From the NCBI RefSeq assembly GCF_001861355.1, contig NZ_MASN01000048.1, positions 1-64,000 of the forward strand: a stretch of DNA of 64,000 bases, written 5' to 3'. Each line of letters begins with the position of its first letter. Position 1 is the first letter of the stretch. Shown piece after piece: positions 7,769-16,259 of this stretch. The translations under genes and the position numbers were made by a program. Source of the stretch: Natrialba sp. SSL1 (GTDB lineage Archaea; Halobacteriota; Halobacteria; Halobacteriales; Natrialbaceae). The notes beneath the pieces are model-generated. The model did not search any database, was not told the DNA's origin, and was given only the letters and a program-made list of their open reading frames with translations.

Positions 7769-8071
7769 TCCATCCCATAGCCTGATTTTTGAGGAGGTCG
7801 TTTGATATTTTCCGACAGTCCCACGGTAGGTCGTGAGCGTTCCCGTAGGAGGAGGGGTACTTCCAATTCGATACTGCGGTTACGCATTCAGAACCGGTTG
7901 ACGGGCGAATATATTGTAGTAATCCATATTCCAGCGGCCCTTGATGCGTATCTTTGTCAGTTGGTATAAAAACCCCCCGCGGTATCGTGGGTAGATTAAA
8001 ACACATTCCTGATAGTCGGGAGTGGTTTACCACATATATATTCCTTGTACTCCTTATACTAACTGTGAACG

Positions 8072-9169
8072 ATGATGACTCGACCAACCAACCTTCACCG
8101 ACGACGCATGCTGCAGGTACTGGGCGCAACGGGCGTCACTGCAGTTGCAGGCTGCATAGCCAACGAAAACCCCACTGACGAGGACAACGAGTCGCCTGCT
8201 GACGACAACGAGGGGCTTCCCGCCGCCGAACCGGTCGACATGGACTCCGTCGCAGCCGACCCAACGGACATTCCACCACCGGTCGACTGGGACGAGCCAC
8301 GCGAACACGACATCACCATCGAGTGTACGGAACACGTCGCCGAAATCGAACCGGGAGTCACCTTCCATTTCATGACGTTCGAAGGGCAGGTTCCCGGTCC
8401 GATGATTCGCGTTCGCGAGGGAGACACGATCAACCTCACGTTCCGGGTACCCGGGGAGTCGAACATGCACGCGCACAACATCGACTTCCACGCGGTGTAC
8501 GGACCCGGTGGCGGAGCCGAACACACGACGCTCGCTCCCGGCGACGAGGAAGCGATGCTCTCGGCAAAGATGGACTTTGCGGGTGCCCACATCTACCACT
8601 GTGCCGTCCCCGACATGGACTACCACATTAGTGCGGGGATGTTCGGAGCCATCCTTGTCGAGCCCAAGGACGGCCTTCCCGAGGTCGACCGAGAGCTCTA
8701 TCTCGGACAGCACGAACTCTACACCGACGGCGACACCGGTGAAGAAGGTCATCACTCATACGACTACGACGCTGGGGCCGCGGAAGACCCAACGTACGTC
8801 GTCTTCAACGGAGAAGCGTACGGGATCACCGAGGATGGGACGCAAGGGCCAATGCACGCCGAAGTCGGCGAGACGGTTCGCCTGTACTTTGCCAATGGTG
8901 GTCCGAACCTCCACAGCGCCGTGCACCCGATCGGGAACGTCTTCAGCCGACTCTACCGTGATGGTGACCTCCTGAGCGAGCCAGCACAGAACGTCGAAAC
9001 GACGCCTGTCGCTCCCGGTACGGTCACCATGGGTGAACTAGAGATGAAGGTTCCCGGTCCCGTGAAGATCGTTGACCACGCGCTCTCGCGAGTGGTCCAC
9101 AAGGGCGCTCTCGCAGTCATCGACGTCGAAGGCGATGACAGCCCCGATATCTACAACTCCGACACGTGA
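8072..9169 (+). CDS. nirK: Copper-containing nitrite reductase
   Basis: 365 residues reducing nitrite to NO. The N-terminus has a Tat-type motif HRRRMLQV and a lipobox AVAG-C (Cys28), so it should be exported folded and lipid-anchored. Two cupredoxin domains follow. Type 1 copper ligands are H135, C177, H185 and M190. Type 2 ligands are H140, H176 and H336. Catalytic D138 and H285 (in AVHPIG) are present, so the enzyme looks intact. A TATA-like box (acatatatatt) lies about 40 bp upstream of the start. The second ATG at 8075 is an equal start candidate. No electron-donor cupredoxin gene is next to it. Confidence 0.96.
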   Translation: MMTRPTNLHRRRMLQVLGATGVTAVAGCIANENPTDEDNESPADDNEGLPAAEPVDMDSVAADPTDIPPPVDWDEPREHDITIECTEHVAEIEPGVTFHFMTFEGQVPGPMIRVREGDTINLTFRVPGESNMHAHNIDFHAVYGPGGGAEHTTLAPGDEEAMLSAKMDFAGAHIYHCAVPDMDYHISAGMFGAILVEPKDGLPEVDRELYLGQHELYTDGDTGEEGHHSYDYDAGAAEDPTYVVFNGEAYGITEDGTQGPMHAEVGETVRLYFANGGPNLHSAVHPIGNVFSRLYRDGDLLSEPAQNVETTPVAPGTVTMGELEMKVPGPVKIVDHALSRVVHKGALAVIDVEGDDSPDIYNSDT

Positions 9170-9348
9170 TCTCGGTGCATCGTTTCCTTCGGTTTTCTTC
9201 GGTCAGACAACACCTGTGCAGCAGTTCCGGTGAACCGCACCGGGGCCAAGCCCCGAGGCACTCACTTTGCCTCGAACGAGATCCTGAGTGCGCGGGATAC
9301 AACAAACGTACTTCGTTCAAATCAACGCATCCAGAGCATCACGATGCT

Positions 9349-9660
9349 ATCCGGTACGATGTCTTTGTCGACGAGATCGGTGATATGGGCCGGACGACTG
9401 TCCGCTTACAGATCAAAAGCCTAGACGAGCTCACAGACGCTGAGCGTGAATCACTGAAATCGATAGCTTCAGAGCATACGGAACTGGTTCCCGATTACGG
9501 ATGGCGTTTCGACCGAAAAGTGAATATTGGACCGAAGAAAGTGGGTCATGAAGACGTAACCAGAGACAGTGCCTTTGATTCCTATGTTGATGCAATCGTG
9601 GATGAACTACTGACCCTTTCAGATACGTTTCATCCGATCTTTATCGAAGAGGATAGCTGA
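9349..9660 (+). pseudogene. Truncated gene, C-terminal part only
   Basis: From 9349 the frame reads IRYDVFVDEIGDMGRTT... and stays acidic and protein-like for about 103 residues to its stop. Upstream of 9349 the same frame becomes C/R/S-rich and non-haloarchaeal, and no good start codon exists at the switch (ATC). It may be a short gene with a mutated start (ATG to ATC) or a tail left by an insertion. The preceding DNA (about 9230-9275) carries a small GGGGCCAAGCCCC-type hairpin like the end of an IS1341 element. Family unknown. Confidence 0.5.
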
Positions 9661-10074
9661 CGGTTTCATGTACCCTTCTGTTCGAACACAGAACCGAAAC
9701 TGAGTGAGAGTCAGTGCTCTGAGTCTCCATTCAGTGCTTGCAGAAAGAACATAGCTAGGTCTACACCATAGTTCAGGTGATACCAGTGTGTTTTCGGGTT
9801 GCTTGATCTATTCTCTGAGTGTTACAGTCTGTTTCTGTCGAAATCTGGTTCTATCTCCCGCTGAAGACGTGAGTAGACTCGCAAACTCAGAATTACGGAT
9901 TTTCACATCATCACTGGATTGGAGCACAACGACCACCCTCTCCTTTCTCCACAAAACCGGAACACCAGGACATAACAGATTTTATAGAAACGGTTCGCAT
10001 AATATACTAAACCACAGAAGAGATTTTTAAAGAAAACCCCCTTCTGCCTACGTCGAAATCACCTGGATCAAGGA
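9661..10074. other. Gene-free stretch with left copy of a direct repeat
   Basis: No convincing gene is visible. The stretch becomes AT-rich to the right and contains the left copy of an exact 20-bp repeat (9862). The lower-GC island starts here. Confidence 0.5.
9862..9881 (+). repeat. Left copy of 20-bp direct repeat bounding the cyclase island
   Basis: TGAAGACGTGAGTAGACTCG occurs here and again at 16109-16128 in the same orientation. The right copy lies in the first codons of the 15680-16171 gene. On the minus strand the left copy reads SLLTSS in the matching frame, so it may be the scar of a second copy of that gene's 5' end. Confidence 0.75.
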
Positions 10075-10563
10075 TTACAGCATCAGTGCTGCACCGCCTG
10101 TTAGACAAGCCAGAACGACTGTGAAACCAGTCAAGGAAATAGTGATGAACAGGTTCTGGTATTTCTTATCAGCAACCTTCGCCAAATAGTAGTCCTCCTT
10201 CACCAATTGGTCAAAAGAACCAGTCTCGTCGAAATCCTTCACATCCTCCGTGAACTCATCAACCTCTTTGTCAACGATATTCCCCCAGTACAGATAGATC
10301 TCCTTCTCTGACGGTGTTCGTGGTAGCACTACCAAACCAGAGAACACCATTGCTGCAAGGTTTGCTCCAACAGTAGCAACGAGAAGAACTTGCAGAACGG
10401 TCCCATCCAACTCCCATAAGTCCATGAACACGTTTGCGATCAAACCCAGAAACGCCAGCTGAGCAGTTAACAGGATGGAAGCCTTCTGATCTGCTGAAGA
10501 AATATACGTGTTCAGATGTTCGTGGATCACTTTAGCCAGTTCCACGTTATTGAAGTCAGTCAT
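10075..10563 (-). CDS. Pycsar-type membrane effector (PycTM-like)
   Basis: 162 residues. The start has HEHLNTYISSADQKASILL, the signature of the Pycsar effector transmembrane family (formerly DUF5706), leading into TM1 (about 30-49). TM2 is about 55-80 and ends in VVLPRT. An amphipathic cytosolic segment has EIYLYWGNI and KEDYYLAKVADKKYQNLF, and TM3 is about 138-161. In known Pycsar systems such proteins open or disrupt the membrane when a cyclic pyrimidine nucleotide is made during phage infection. The start overlaps the stop of the cyclase gene by four bases (ATGA), so the two are co-translated. GC is lower than in flanking haloarchaeal genes. Confidence 0.85.
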   Translation of the reverse strand: MTDFNNVELAKVIHEHLNTYISSADQKASILLTAQLAFLGLIANVFMDLWELDGTVLQVLLVATVGANLAAMVFSGLVVLPRTPSEKEIYLYWGNIVDKEVDEFTEDVKDFDETGSFDQLVKEDYYLAKVADKKYQNLFITISLTGFTVVLACLTGGAALML

Positions 10564-11297
10564 GTCAGGTTTGATGTCTCGGTTCCCGTCCAGACCCCTT
10601 TAAAGTTGTAGTGATGATACGGGTCGTCTGAACTTGTCCAAACATAGTCCTCGAACTGTCCCAGATCATTAACGTACTCGGTCCAGCCACTGTCTTCTGC
10701 GTGCTTCACTAACCCTTCCCCGAAGTAGTACTCATTCTTCCCGGAAGCAGACTCAAGCTTTGACGCGATATTCGCAGAAGCGCTTACTGCGCTCAACCGG
10801 TTCAGACTGTGAACTCCTACACGAGAGATGTGGGTTGTTCCGTACGTTGCTCCGGCGCTGATTGAGATTGTCTCAACACCTTTCTCCTCAAGCACCGGGT
10901 TCACATGGTTCGCAAGAATATACTTTACAGTAGCAACGTAGTCAAAAACAGTTTCTACAGCATCCTCGTCCGAATCTCCTGCTCCAAAGTACGCAAGAAT
11001 CCCGTCACCAGTATTTTTCTCGAAATACCCGTCATGGTTTCTGACCGCTTCCATAATCTCCGGGAGGAACACGTTCAACATGAACAAGACATCCCACTCA
11101 TCGTTCCGGCTGGAATAGGCTGTGAAATCGTTGATATCGATGAATACGATACCAAGATCGAACTTCTTAGCGCTACTGATCGTCATATCCTCCAGATCCG
11201 GCATCTTGTAACCGGAGGGGATGTGATCCAGTCGTTCCTCTACTGTTTCAACCCGGTCCTGTACCCGTTCTTCAATCTCGTCTGAGTCTGGTAACAT
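10560..11297 (-). CDS. Class III nucleotidyl cyclase, Pycsar-type (PycC-like)
   Basis: 245 residues. A short helical lead (1-40) precedes the cyclase domain. Metal-binding D54 is in FIDINDFT and D98 in NTGDGILAYF, the two aspartates of class III cyclases. A later ASANIASKLE segment corresponds to the conserved N/R-type helix. The overlap with a PycTM-like gene suggests a cyclic pyrimidine (cCMP or cUMP) product; which one cannot be read by eye. The divergent gene at 11377 is a second cyclase, with about 80 bp of shared promoter DNA between them. Confidence 0.85.
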   Translation of the reverse strand: MLPDSDEIEERVQDRVETVEERLDHIPSGYKMPDLEDMTISSAKKFDLGIVFIDINDFTAYSSRNDEWDVLFMLNVFLPEIMEAVRNHDGYFEKNTGDGILAYFGAGDSDEDAVETVFDYVATVKYILANHVNPVLEEKGVETISISAGATYGTTHISRVGVHSLNRLSAVSASANIASKLESASGKNEYYFGEGLVKHAEDSGWTEYVNDLGQFEDYVWTSSDDPYHHYNFKGVWTGTETSNLT

Positions 11298-11376
11298 ACA
11301 AGCAATCCTCTCTCTTTCTCTGAAAGAGGTGTTCTCAAACCAGGTATTTTAGACCTTTTACCCTGTTAGAAAGGAT

Positions 11377-12354
11377 ATGGGCCGAGATGAGGAAGAACCA
11401 CTAGAGGTTCACCGCCGGATGGATTTTGTTATGAAGCCAGTTGGACGTAGAAAAGAAGGTGATTATGTTGTGTTTGAGGTGGAGTTCGTTCCTGACCCTG
11501 AACGGTATAAGCGGGTGGAGAGGGATGATTTCGAAGGTTACTTCGACCGGTTGGATGAAGTGTACTATTCTGATTCGATGGTGGAAGATCTTCTTGAGCA
11601 GATGAATGGTGAACCGTTCTTAGCATCGCCTCCAGAAATTGAGGATACAGCAGAGTATATAGAGCAAAGACGAGAAGAGATTGAGCGGTTCCTACAGGAT
11701 GGTGACTCGGATGAGAACGGAGATTTTGAGTGGGAAGACGTTTCTCAAGACTTTTTAGAGGAGTTAGAGGAAGAAAACGATTCCCGGTTCGTTATCCTCT
11801 GTATCGATATCGTGGGGTCTACTCGTTTACGTGAAAAGTTGACAAGAGAGGACTGGAGAGATTTCATCCAAGTGTTCTTCCGAGAGATGTCGCTAATAGT
11901 GGAGAAGTTCCGTGGTCATGTCCTGGATTTCCAAGGTGACAGAGTGGTAGCCTACTTCCCAGATCCTAATTTCGTTGGTATGCACGATAACTCGTTAGAT
12001 TGTGCGTCTTCAATGAAAATGCTGATACAGAATGGGATAAACCCGGTTTTCGAGTCACACGGGTTACCGTCGATTCATTTCCGGATTGGTATGGACTCTG
12101 GAGAAGCAGATATTGTGCCAATAGGAGCGCCGGGTGTGAAGGAGGAACTCAGCTTGTTCGGTGAAACAATTAATCTGGCGTCAAAGATCGAGGAAGTGGC
12201 TGAGAAGGACGGTATTTACATGGGTGAAGAGACGGTGAGGAATTTGCATACTCATTGGAGGCAACACGTTGAAGAAGCGGAACTAGATGACTGGGAACAT
12301 AAGAAACACGGCGGCAACGAATACAACGTGTACCGGTTCGAAATTTCGAAGTAG
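11377..12354 (+). CDS. Second class III nucleotidyl cyclase with N-terminal extension
   Basis: 325 residues. Residues 1-130 form an acidic extension of unknown fold (VFEVEFVPDPERYKRV...). The cyclase domain follows: D144 in LCIDIVGSTRL, D188 in DFQGDRVVAYF, then FRIGMDSGEADIVPIGAPG and LFGETINLASKIEEVA. Both metal aspartates and the INLASK helix are present, so it should be active. It is divergent from the first cyclase and only distantly similar to it. The next genes are DUF3892 and a one-TM protein, possible partners. The GC of one 60-base row in it is 50% by count, against 65% in nirK. Confidence 0.85.
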   Translation: MGRDEEEPLEVHRRMDFVMKPVGRRKEGDYVVFEVEFVPDPERYKRVERDDFEGYFDRLDEVYYSDSMVEDLLEQMNGEPFLASPPEIEDTAEYIEQRREEIERFLQDGDSDENGDFEWEDVSQDFLEELEEENDSRFVILCIDIVGSTRLREKLTREDWRDFIQVFFREMSLIVEKFRGHVLDFQGDRVVAYFPDPNFVGMHDNSLDCASSMKMLIQNGINPVFESHGLPSIHFRIGMDSGEADIVPIGAPGVKEELSLFGETINLASKIEEVAEKDGIYMGEETVRNLHTHWRQHVEEAELDDWEHKKHGGNEYNVYRFEISK

Positions 12355-12409
12355 AATTGTTTTTTGTTGTCCGAAAGTGATTTCACAACTGACTATAATT
12401 GGTGAAGGT

Positions 12410-12694
12410 ATGGGGACTTACCCGGTTGAGTGCGTTAACGTAGATGACTCGTCCAGTTACAGCGACTGCCGTTGTATCACCACAATCGGTATTCCAAACA
12501 CGGACGGAGGTACCAACACGTACACTCCAGCACGTATCCATGACCGGATCGAAGACGAAGGCGACGAGTTCTACATAAAGCATGACGGCAGCAGAACATA
12601 TCTTGAAGCAGTAGAACGGGTAGGTACGAAATACGTTCGAGCAGAACCCAACGACACAGAAGACGATAATCTACTCGAGCAACCCAGCTGCTAA
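12410..12694 (+). CDS. DUF3892-like small protein
   Basis: 94 residues from the ATG at 12410 (GGTGAAGGT just before it). The pattern VECVNVD...ITTIGIPN...YTPARIHDRIEDEGDEFYIKH and a C-terminal GTKYVRAEPNDTEDDNLLEQPSC fits DUF3892, small beta-rich proteins of unknown role. It follows the second cyclase by about 55 bp, with a T-rich tract between them (GTTTTTTGTTG near 12359) that might terminate part of the upstream transcript. Association with cyclase signalling is a positional inference. Confidence 0.7.
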   Translation: MGTYPVECVNVDDSSSYSDCRCITTIGIPNTDGGTNTYTPARIHDRIEDEGDEFYIKHDGSRTYLEAVERVGTKYVRAEPNDTEDDNLLEQPSC

Positions 12695-12768
12695 CCTCTT
12701 TCCTCCCCCTTGGTCATGGATGTTGACCGCCGAACATTTCATGAACCCTCCACCAGAATAACCTGTCA

Positions 12769-13305
12769 ATGCCACTCAACGGTGTCATGGCTATCTCAGG
12801 GTTCTTAGAAGCAGTAACCGGTTTTATCGAAGCTATTCCTGATACTGCTGTCGTTGGTGTCGTAGTTTCATTTGCTTCTGCAATGATCGTGTATGCTGCA
12901 CGGCAATCCTGGGAGCGAAAGAAGCTGAGACGCGCTTTACTCACCGAGGTAAAGCAGATGGAAGGACTGGAAGAATGCGCTGATCAGATGGATCGGATAG
13001 ACCCTCCTCCGGGACGTCAAATACAACCGGACGATGTCCCAGCTGCTGGAACCATACCCACCGTTGTTTACGAGTCAAACGCTGGGAAAATCGGCTTGCT
13101 CAAAGGCATACTGGGAAAAAACGAACTGGAACCCGTGGTCAGATTCTACTCCAAGGTGCTCCGGTACAAGTCCATAATCAACGATATCCGCGAAGACGGG
13201 AAAACATCTCATGCTGATCAAGAAGACCTCCATGACTCAATCAACGAGATTTCCGAGATGAGAACAGATATTATTGAATCATCAGAGTTCACCGAAATTG
13301 AGTAG
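12769..13305 (+). CDS. Hypothetical one-TM protein, candidate effector
   Basis: 178 residues. A hydrophobic segment at about 27-45 (TAVVGVVVSFASAMIVYAA) is followed by a basic stop-transfer (RQSWERKKLRRAL), then a cytosolic, mostly helical domain (PTVVYESNAGKIGLLKGILG..., KVLRYKSIINDIRED). An N-terminal hydrophobic stretch (7-25) could be a second, weaker membrane helix. This is the architecture of many small membrane effectors in nucleotide-signalling defence, but the sequence does not match PycTM. Lies downstream of the second cyclase and DUF3892 on the same strand. Function unknown. Confidence 0.65.
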   Translation: MPLNGVMAISGFLEAVTGFIEAIPDTAVVGVVVSFASAMIVYAARQSWERKKLRRALLTEVKQMEGLEECADQMDRIDPPPGRQIQPDDVPAAGTIPTVVYESNAGKIGLLKGILGKNELEPVVRFYSKVLRYKSIINDIREDGKTSHADQEDLHDSINEISEMRTDIIESSEFTEIE

Positions 13306-13398
13306 CATAAGAACTTTCCGCTATTAGACAGTGATTCAACGTATGAACCTGATCTCACCCGCTTGCAGCTTTTCTTTGCTTAGGAAGGTCAATGAGGG

Positions 13399-14493
13399 AT
13401 GGCCATGACCACAGAATCCGACTTCTTGGACGCAATGGAAACCGAGTTCGCATCTGTAGACAGCTTTATTCAATATCTTGAAGAGGATTACAACATTGGC
13501 ACGAAACCGGGAGAGTTCAACATAATCGGTGCGGTCAACAACCTACCATCGAAAAAAGACTTTGCAGACTCTATCACAGCTGTCTTTGATAAAATCGATT
13601 CAACCGGTGACCTATACCTTCTTACAACCACTGTCGAGGATGAACGGGTCTACCACTATGTCTACATGGATGAAAAATTCCCGATTATCTTCACCAAAGC
13701 CAACAGGACAGATCAGATCCCGCCGACAATAGGAAAGTTCCTGCAGAACAAGCACGATGTTGGACGCCTGCTCCTTTCACAACGTCAGATAGACGAGATA
13801 CGGAAAGACATTGTTTCGAAATACGATGACCTGGTGATCCCATTCTTTAGCGCCAAAAGAACCCCTGACTCGAACATTGATGCTCGACGCCGCCCGGATA
13901 CGGATAGATCTCTATGGTATCGAGCGGATGACGGGCTTGAAACATACCGTGAAATGAGGTTCAATTACGGGATTCTACCCCGGATAATGACCTTCGAACA
14001 CCCGAACCGTTTCAAATTCCGGGTGAAACAAGAAGGCGTATTCGTCCACAAGTCCGGAAGCATCATGGAACTCTGGAACTACCTACAGCAACAAATCAAC
14101 AGAGCAGAAAACATTGTAGACTGCTCCAATACAGGTGGTTACGGGGAAGTCACCAGTTCCTTCTTCGACGACAAAGAAGTACACGTAAGCTCACCATGGG
14201 CGATTGAAGTAGAAGACGGGATCAAAAGCTCGGCATTAGAAAACTTCAAAGAACACATGGACGACGACTTCTGGGAGTTTGGGGTCTCTGAATTTAATGC
14301 ATATCCGGAAGTCCCGAGCTTCGAAGCAGAGTTGATCGATGAGAACCGATACGAGCGCACAATTCTCAAAACCAAAGACGACTCCATACGTGTTTTCCCC
14401 AGAGAACTTACGGACGTAGATCAGTCGGTCCGGATCTTCAACTTCATCAGTGACCACTTCGATTCTGACTGCCGAGCACGTAAAGTCGCATGA
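13399..14493 (+). CDS. Unknown protein A of an overlapping pair
   Basis: 364 residues with no recognised motif. The N-terminal half is acidic and mixed alpha/beta (TGDLYLLTTTVEDERVYHYVYMDEKFP). A middle block has PRIMTFEHPNRFKFRVKQEGVFVHKSGS and a C-terminal block has SSFFDDKEVHVSSPWAIEVEDGI. No membrane helix, Walker box or nuclease triad is evident. Its last four bases overlap the start of the next gene (ATGA), so A and B are very probably one functional unit. It starts about 90 bp after the one-TM gene, so it may be part of the same island operon. Codon use is island-like. Confidence 0.75.
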   Translation: MAMTTESDFLDAMETEFASVDSFIQYLEEDYNIGTKPGEFNIIGAVNNLPSKKDFADSITAVFDKIDSTGDLYLLTTTVEDERVYHYVYMDEKFPIIFTKANRTDQIPPTIGKFLQNKHDVGRLLLSQRQIDEIRKDIVSKYDDLVIPFFSAKRTPDSNIDARRRPDTDRSLWYRADDGLETYREMRFNYGILPRIMTFEHPNRFKFRVKQEGVFVHKSGSIMELWNYLQQQINRAENIVDCSNTGGYGEVTSSFFDDKEVHVSSPWAIEVEDGIKSSALENFKEHMDDDFWEFGVSEFNAYPEVPSFEAELIDENRYERTILKTKDDSIRVFPRELTDVDQSVRIFNFISDHFDSDCRARKVA

Positions 14494-15638
14494 AGGACCC
14501 GTACTATTTTGACGACGAGGACTGGATCAACACTCTGGGTCGTGGGGACAAAAGCGATTTTGAAGACCTGTTCGACGAGAAATACAGCGAGATCGATGAG
14601 GATCGGGCGAAGGCAAGTGTCAAAACACGTTTTGAACGTAACGGAGAACCGGAACACAGGCTTTTCAGAGCGATTGTCGACGCCTTTTCTCCGAACGGAA
14701 GTGCTGAAGGAAGCGACAGCGGTTTCGAGACCACGATTATTAATCCTCTTTATGAGTTTGGACAAGAGAGTGCGGAGATACTTTTAGCGAAGAAGCAGGT
14801 TCGAAGCGTACATCTCTGTTTTGTGTGCTGTGAGATAGGAGGAGAAAACTATGACAAGTGGCGTTCCAATATCAACAAGGTTGAGTCCGTCCTCCAATCA
14901 GAGGGGAACCGTACGGCTTTGAAAAACCATCTGGATTGTGAAGGTCTTGATCTGAAAACCGTCCAATACCTTACTATAACACGTGACCGGGATTTGATGG
15001 ACGTGGATATGGACGTTTTGAAGCTGGGGACAACGCCGGACAACTATGCTGTGTGGAAATTGATGGAAAGCGAACTACCTGGATCAGAGGATCAAGATGA
15101 CGAGGATCAGATTGTTAAGCATCATGACGGGAATATAGAGCACCCTGATCTTCACGAAGTAGCTGTTGACGGGTTGGATTACACCTTAGTAGACAATGAT
15201 GATATCAGGTTTTCACTCACCTCCCATCCTATCTTCCCACTTGGAGATGTCTTCCTACAGATCCTCCTCAACCAGATTGGCAGCAACGACCATCCTGATG
15301 AGTTCAACAAATCCAACTTTATCAGCGTATATAGGGATAAGATCCAGTTAGGCGAAAACCGAGACGAACTGGATGAAGTACTGGATACGAAAATACGGGA
15401 GATACTTCAGTTAGCGTGTGACGCAGATATACTACAGGAAGAGGGAGAAGAATTTGATACTGAACGTGATTACAGGCTGGTCTGGGATTCTGACGAACCC
15501 AAAGATATCAAAGATGCAGTGCGAGAGAAGTATTTCAAATACAAAGCTCCAGAGCAGAGAGGAAGCCTTGCTTTTGACAGGGCAAAAGACGAATTCGAGC
15601 GTGTAGAATCACAGCTCGACGGATTCGGAAACGATTAA
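14490..15638 (+). CDS. Unknown protein B of an overlapping pair
   Basis: 382 residues. Residues about 80-130 (IINPLYEFGQESAEILLAKKQ, then HLCFVCCEIGGENYDKWRSNINKVESVL) have the strand-strand-helix rhythm of a divergent restriction-type core. I cannot point to a convincing D...(D/E)xK, so a nuclease call would be a guess. The C-terminal third (residues about 250-340) is helical and looks like a winged-helix or scaffold region. Coupled to protein A by ATGA. Last gene of the rightward island run; the next gene is convergent. Confidence 0.75.
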   Translation: MKDPYYFDDEDWINTLGRGDKSDFEDLFDEKYSEIDEDRAKASVKTRFERNGEPEHRLFRAIVDAFSPNGSAEGSDSGFETTIINPLYEFGQESAEILLAKKQVRSVHLCFVCCEIGGENYDKWRSNINKVESVLQSEGNRTALKNHLDCEGLDLKTVQYLTITRDRDLMDVDMDVLKLGTTPDNYAVWKLMESELPGSEDQDDEDQIVKHHDGNIEHPDLHEVAVDGLDYTLVDNDDIRFSLTSHPIFPLGDVFLQILLNQIGSNDHPDEFNKSNFISVYRDKIQLGENRDELDEVLDTKIREILQLACDADILQEEGEEFDTERDYRLVWDSDEPKDIKDAVREKYFKYKAPEQRGSLAFDRAKDEFERVESQLDGFGND

Positions 15639-15679
15639 AAATTCGTAAAGAAAGAAGAAAAAGAAAATAGGAACGGTTT

Positions 15680-16171
15680 TTATTCTGCTTCTGCTGGGAT
15701 GTTGAGTGTTACGTCGAACAATTGGTCTCCTACAGCGTGCTGTACAACGTTTGCAGTTCCAAGGGTGTAGTCCTCAGTCCGGTCGTCAATCTCTGATTCG
15801 TCGATCTCTACATTGTAGACCATGGAGACTTCGTCCTCGTCGCTTACGATGGTTGGATCAGCTGGGTCGGAGAACTGCACGTTACTGTCCTCGTCCACAA
15901 GTTCGTGGTCGATTTCGTCGTACACTTCTTCACCGTCCTCGACAAGCGTGACAGACTCTTCCGAGTCACCATCAACCCTTAGGTCTGCGGTGAACTCTTC
16001 AACCACTTCGTCATCCAGTGTGTCTTCCAACTCGGTTACTTGCATCGGACCAAGCGGTGCGTATCCTTCATCGTGGTTAGCAGAGCCAGTAACTACTATA
16101 TCATCCGATGAAGACGTGAGTAGACTCGTAATTTCAGTCTTGAATTCATACTTAGGATTATTGAAAACCAT
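15680..16171 (-). CDS. Acidic hypothetical protein
   Basis: 163 very acidic residues, predicted largely beta (DDIVVTGSANHDEGYAPLG..., ADLRVDGDSEESVTLVEDGEEVYDEI, TLGTANVVQHAVGDQLFDVTLNIP). No signal peptide or membrane helix. It is convergent with protein B. Its 5' end (codons about 15-21) contains the right copy of the 20-bp direct repeat, so the island edge falls within this gene. Family unknown. Confidence 0.65.
   Translation of the reverse strand: MVFNNPKYEFKTEITSLLTSSSDDIVVTGSANHDEGYAPLGPMQVTELEDTLDDEVVEEFTADLRVDGDSEESVTLVEDGEEVYDEIDHELVDEDSNVQFSDPADPTIVSDEDEVSMVYNVEIDESEIDDRTEDYTLGTANVVQHAVGDQLFDVTLNIPAEAE
16109..16128 (+). repeat. Right copy of 20-bp direct repeat
   Basis: Identical to 9862-9881, same orientation, 6,247 bp apart. 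Lies inside the start of the 15680-16171 gene, whose minus-strand reading here is ...TSLLTSS. Confidence 0.75.
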
Positions 16172-16259
16172 TCAAAATCATCTGCCACTCTAATCCGGCT
16201 CTGAATCAATTACGTCTCGCGGATCAGTGTTTTACGGTCGGTCTCCGTTATCACTGGAT

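Noticed and set aside
9166..9348. N-terminal half of the 164-residue frame ending at 9660
   Set aside because: It is rich in C, R and S and lacks acidic residues, unlike the rest of the frame; only the part after 9349 looks like real protein.
10905..11285. 126-residue plus-strand frame inside the first cyclase
   Set aside because: It lacks acidic bias and lies antisense to a gene with clear catalytic residues.
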